Shown here: in pieces, positions 41,981-43,861 of the stretch
Layout of the letters: each line of letters starts with the position of its first letter
Numbering within the stretch: position 1 is the stretch's first letter
Assembly (NCBI RefSeq): GCF_000375645.1
Contig: NZ_AQWR01000016.1
Span: forward strand, 1-43,861
Reading direction: 5' to 3'
DNA length: 43,861 nucleotides
DNA from: Porphyromonas bennonis DSM 23058 = JCM 16335
GTDB lineage: Bacteria; Bacteroidota; Bacteroidia; Bacteroidales; Porphyromonadaceae
The notes under the pieces: generated by a model
Told to the model about the DNA's origin: nothing
What the model saw: the letters and a program-made list of their open reading frames with translations, nothing else
The model's database searches: none
Made by a program: the position numbers and the translations under genes

Positions 41981-42067
41981 CAGTACCAAAATGAATTGGT
42001 TTGGATCAAGAAAGTAGAAGAATTGTCCAAGGGAAATGCAGCCCTGATAGCTTGGAAAGATAACTAA
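41981..42067 (+). pseudogene. Start-less 28-codon reading frame, possible gene remnant
   Basis: Immediately after the arsR stop codon, 28 codons read YQNELVWIKKVEELSKGNA and end ALIAWKDN before TAA at 42065-42067. There is no start codon in that frame. The peptide looks protein-like and could be the tail of a gene once present between arsR and arsC and removed by deletion. I do not recognise the family. Confidence 0.35.
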
Positions 42068-42071
42068 TAAC

Positions 42072-42500
42072 ATGAAGGTTTTAATTCTTTGTACAGGGAA
42101 TAGCTGCCGCAGTCAAATGGCACATGGCTTTCTACAATCATTTGACAATAAGCTGGATGTCTTTTCGGCAGGAACAAAACCTGCTGAAAAGGTTAATCCG
42201 ATGGCGGTAAAGGTTATGGATGAAATGGGTATAGACATAGCTCACCATATCCCTAAAAGTGTAGACCTGTATATAGGGCAGGAGTGGGACTATGTTATTA
42301 CGGTCTGCGGTGGGACAAAAGAAAGCTGCCCAGTGTTTTCTGGTAAAGTCGGAAAGAGACTGCACATAGGATTTGACGATCCCTCGGAAGCAACAGGCAC
42401 GCCGGAGTATATAAGCAGTGAGTTTCATCGGGTACGGGATGAAATAAAAGCCCGTTTCTATGACTTCTACCTGAACGAATTAAAGCCACAAATAAGCTAA
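42072..42500 (+). CDS. arsC: Thioredoxin-coupled arsenate reductase
   Basis: The 142-residue protein is of the low-molecular-weight phosphatase type: ILCTGNSCRSQMAHG holds nucleophile Cys7 and the Arg13 of the P-loop. Cys79 and Cys86 (VCGGTKESCPVF) have the same spacing as the redox pair in Staphylococcus aureus ArsC, so reduction by thioredoxin is expected. It converts arsenate to arsenite for export by Acr3, encoded 12 bases downstream. Confidence 0.95.
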   Translation: MKVLILCTGNSCRSQMAHGFLQSFDNKLDVFSAGTKPAEKVNPMAVKVMDEMGIDIAHHIPKSVDLYIGQEWDYVITVCGGTKESCPVFSGKVGKRLHIGFDDPSEATGTPEYISSEFHRVRDEIKARFYDFYLNELKPQIS

Positions 42501-42512
42501 ATAGTTGTTGTT

Positions 42513-43559
42513 ATGGAAAAGAAACAAGGAATTGGGTTTTTCGAAAAATACCTGTCCCTCTGGGTTGCCTTGTGCATCATTATAGGAATTGCCGTGGGAC
42601 AATGGCTTCCGGCAATTCCACAAACATTGAGCAAATTTGAATATGCCAACGTCTCTATACCCGTGGCAGTCCTGATTTGGTTAATGATTTATCCAATGAT
42701 GCTCAAGGTTGATTTCCAAAGTGTTAAGAATGTCGGCAAGCGTCCGAAAGGAATAATCGTCACTTGCGTTACAAATTGGCTGATAAAGCCATTTACCATG
42801 TTCGGAATAGCTTATTTATTCTTCTATGTGGTTTTCAAAGCCTTTATACCTGCCGGATTAGCCGAAGAATATTTAGCCGGGGCGGTATTATTGGGGGCTG
42901 CACCTTGTACAGCTATGGTGTTCGTGTGGAGTTACCTTACTAAGGGCGATGCCGCTTATACACTGGTGCAAGTGGCAGTGAACGATTTGATCATATTGGT
43001 AGCGTATGCCCCTATCGTAGCCTTCTTGCTGGGAGTTGGCGGTGTATCTATCCCGTGGGACACTCTGTTGCTATCAGTAGGACTGTTTGTTGTGATACCA
43101 CTTACAGCGGGGGTCATTACCCGAATAACGGTTATCCGCCGCAAAGGTGTAGAATATTTCAACAACGTATTCGTAAGGAAGTTTGATAACTACACAGTAG
43201 CCGGATTGCTACTAACGCTTATTATCCTCTTTTCATTCCAAGGAGAAACGATACTGAACAATCCCCTGCATATCTTATTGATTGCAGTTCCTCTTGTGTT
43301 GCAAACGTTTCTGATTTTCTTCGTTGCTTACGGTTGGGCGAAATGGTGGAAACTACCCCATGAAGTTGCCGCACCTGCCGGAATGATTGGAGCAAGTAAT
43401 TTCTTTGAATTATCGGTTGCTGTGGCTATTTCTCTTTTTGGTTTACAATCCGGGGCAGCATTGGCTACTGTGGTGGGCGTGCTGGTCGAGGTTCCGGTAA
43501 TGCTGATGTTAGTAAGGATTGCCAATAATACACGAAGTTGGTTTCCGGCTACAGAATAA
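42513..43559 (+). CDS. acr3: Acr3 arsenite efflux permease
   Basis: The 348-residue inner-membrane protein has about ten hydrophobic helices and the Acr3 signatures SIPVAVLIWLMIYPMMLKV, LLGAAPCTAMVFVW (the conserved Cys of the transport path) and APAGMIGASNFFELSVAVA. It exports arsenite in exchange for protons. It is the last gene of the arsR-arsC-acr3 operon and is followed by a long palindrome rather than a typical terminator. Confidence 0.96.
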   Translation: MEKKQGIGFFEKYLSLWVALCIIIGIAVGQWLPAIPQTLSKFEYANVSIPVAVLIWLMIYPMMLKVDFQSVKNVGKRPKGIIVTCVTNWLIKPFTMFGIAYLFFYVVFKAFIPAGLAEEYLAGAVLLGAAPCTAMVFVWSYLTKGDAAYTLVQVAVNDLIILVAYAPIVAFLLGVGGVSIPWDTLLLSVGLFVVIPLTAGVITRITVIRRKGVEYFNNVFVRKFDNYTVAGLLLTLIILFSFQGETILNNPLHILLIAVPLVLQTFLIFFVAYGWAKWWKLPHEVAAPAGMIGASNFFELSVAVAISLFGLQSGAALATVVGVLVEVPVMLMLVRIANNTRSWFPATE

Positions 43560-43619
43560 CAATAAGGCAAAAGTCCTGATCTAACTTTATCGCAGATAGT
43601 CTTGGACCACTTTCATATA

Positions 43620-43666
43620 CCTAGATTCCGCATGATAGTCAATTTGACTATCATGCGGAATCTAGG
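43620..43666. repeat. 47-bp perfect palindrome with single-base centre
   Basis: The 23-base left arm (43620-43642, starting CCTAGATTCCGC) is the exact reverse complement of the right arm (43644-43666, ending GCGGAATCTAGG) with one T between. There is no T-run after it. Candidates are abutted inverted ends of a small mobile element, a protein-binding site or a terminator of acr3. Confidence 0.9.
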
Positions 43667-43673
43667 TCGGAGC

Positions 43674-43710
43674 CAGGGGTGGCGCATTTGAGCCTTAAAG
43701 TAAAGAAGTG
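43674..43710 (+). repeat. Right copy of 37-bp inverted repeat flanking the ars cassette
   Basis: It begins CAGGGGTGGCGCATTTGAG and ends AAGAAGTG and matches the inverted left copy at 31 of 37 positions. Its first 19 bases also match the 3-prime end of the ApgM-like gene at 17 of 19 positions. Its frame would read Val-Ala-His-Leu-Ser-Leu-Lys-Val-Lys-Lys-stop. Confidence 0.7.
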
Positions 43711-43770
43711 ATAATCCCTGTCGCTGTGCAATCCTGTCGACTGATCCCAGCCCTACTGCACCCGCCTGCC

Positions 43771-43850
43771 GATCCCGCAGGGGCGAAGCCCCGGAGGGAT
43801 CATCGCTGTTTAGCCCGCGTGTCGAGGCACGAAGTGCCGAAGACCGCGGG
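43771..43850. repeat. Twin GAA-loop hairpins, REP-like unit
   Basis: Two successive stem-loops share one design. 43771-43801 has GGGGC-GAA-GCCCC inside GATCC/GGATC outer arms. 43814-43850 has GGCAC-GAA-GTGCC inside CCCGCG/CGCGGG outer arms. Inner and outer stems are separated by small bulges in both. Such paired hairpins are typical of interspersed intergenic repeats, and the unit may continue beyond the window. The rest of 43711-43861 shows no gene. Confidence 0.65.
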
Positions 43851-43861
43851 AAAGAGGACCC

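Larger units (their letters stand above)
41546..43710 (+). mobile_element. Repeat-bounded arsenic resistance cassette, probably acquired
   Basis: The segment between the two outward-facing 37-bp repeats holds arsR, arsC and acr3. Its base composition is visibly AT-richer than the rest of the window (mid-40s % G+C by eye against high-50s) and its genes use A/T-ending codons unlike the neighbours. No integrase or transposase is inside, so mobilisation in trans or recombination between repeats is inferred. The palindrome at 43620-43666 lies within the right end. Confidence 0.4.

Overview
The window is chromosomal DNA from a member of the Bacteroidales, most likely a high-G+C Porphyromonas. This rests on an LpxC-FabZ fusion, a WbqC-family gene directly behind lepB, a DUF3256 gene, Bacteroidetes-type -7 elements (TAnnTTTG) ahead of many genes, and long tightly packed operons. 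The species is not determinable from the sequence alone.

Layout. 1-265: the end of an ISAs1-like insertion sequence running off the left edge. 418-9136 (+): secreted PDZ protein, GH125 alpha-mannosidase, DUF3256 protein, membrane-anchored coiled-coil protein, aroQ, pyk, O-methyltransferase, rbfA and a LolC/E-type permease. 9254-10714 (+): an MFS transporter closed by a strong terminator. 11074-15112 (+): dapB, lepB, WbqC-like gene and M64 peptidase. 15124-21687 (-): amidinotransferase, miaA, a pRiA4b-ORF3-like gene, lpxA, lpxC/fabZ, lpxD and pyrF. 22120-22590 (+): an unrecognised gene with a hairpin leader. 22605-24390 (-): mnmE and rpmE2. 24634-26805 (+): a solitary GmrSD-like (DUF262/DUF1524) putative defence nuclease. 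27127-32056 (+): dxr, rseP, mutS2. 32083-35382 (-): pyrB, pyrI, lemA and a TPM-domain gene. 35536-41207 (+): hflX followed by cobalamin genes cbiB, cobD, cobQ and an ApgM-like alkaline-phosphatase-superfamily protein. 41654-43559 (+): an AT-richer arsenic cassette (arsR, arsC, acr3) bracketed by inverted repeats and so probably acquired. The right end holds palindromic repeats.

The most unusual signal is a 16-bp palindrome, consensus CTAWTACCGGTAWTAG. It occurs as two arrays of exactly four copies with an exact 22-bp period and non-conserved 6-nt spacers. One array lies upstream of dapB-lepB and the other upstream of dxr-rseP. A perfect single copy lies upstream of pyrF-lpxD-lpxC/fabZ-lpxA. 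In each case the sites end about 80-120 bp before a -7 element, and the genes behind them supply or process cell-envelope material: diaminopimelate, isoprenoid carrier, lipid A, signal peptidase and site-2 protease. The geometry resembles phased operators for a dimeric DNA-binding protein and hints at an envelope-biogenesis regulon. An interspersed-repeat explanation remains possible.

Secondary points are an ApgM-like enzyme in the B12 operon that could fill a missing phosphatase or kinase step and appears truncated at a repeat junction, and the repeat-bounded ars cassette itself. No tRNA, rRNA, CRISPR array or riboswitch was recognised.
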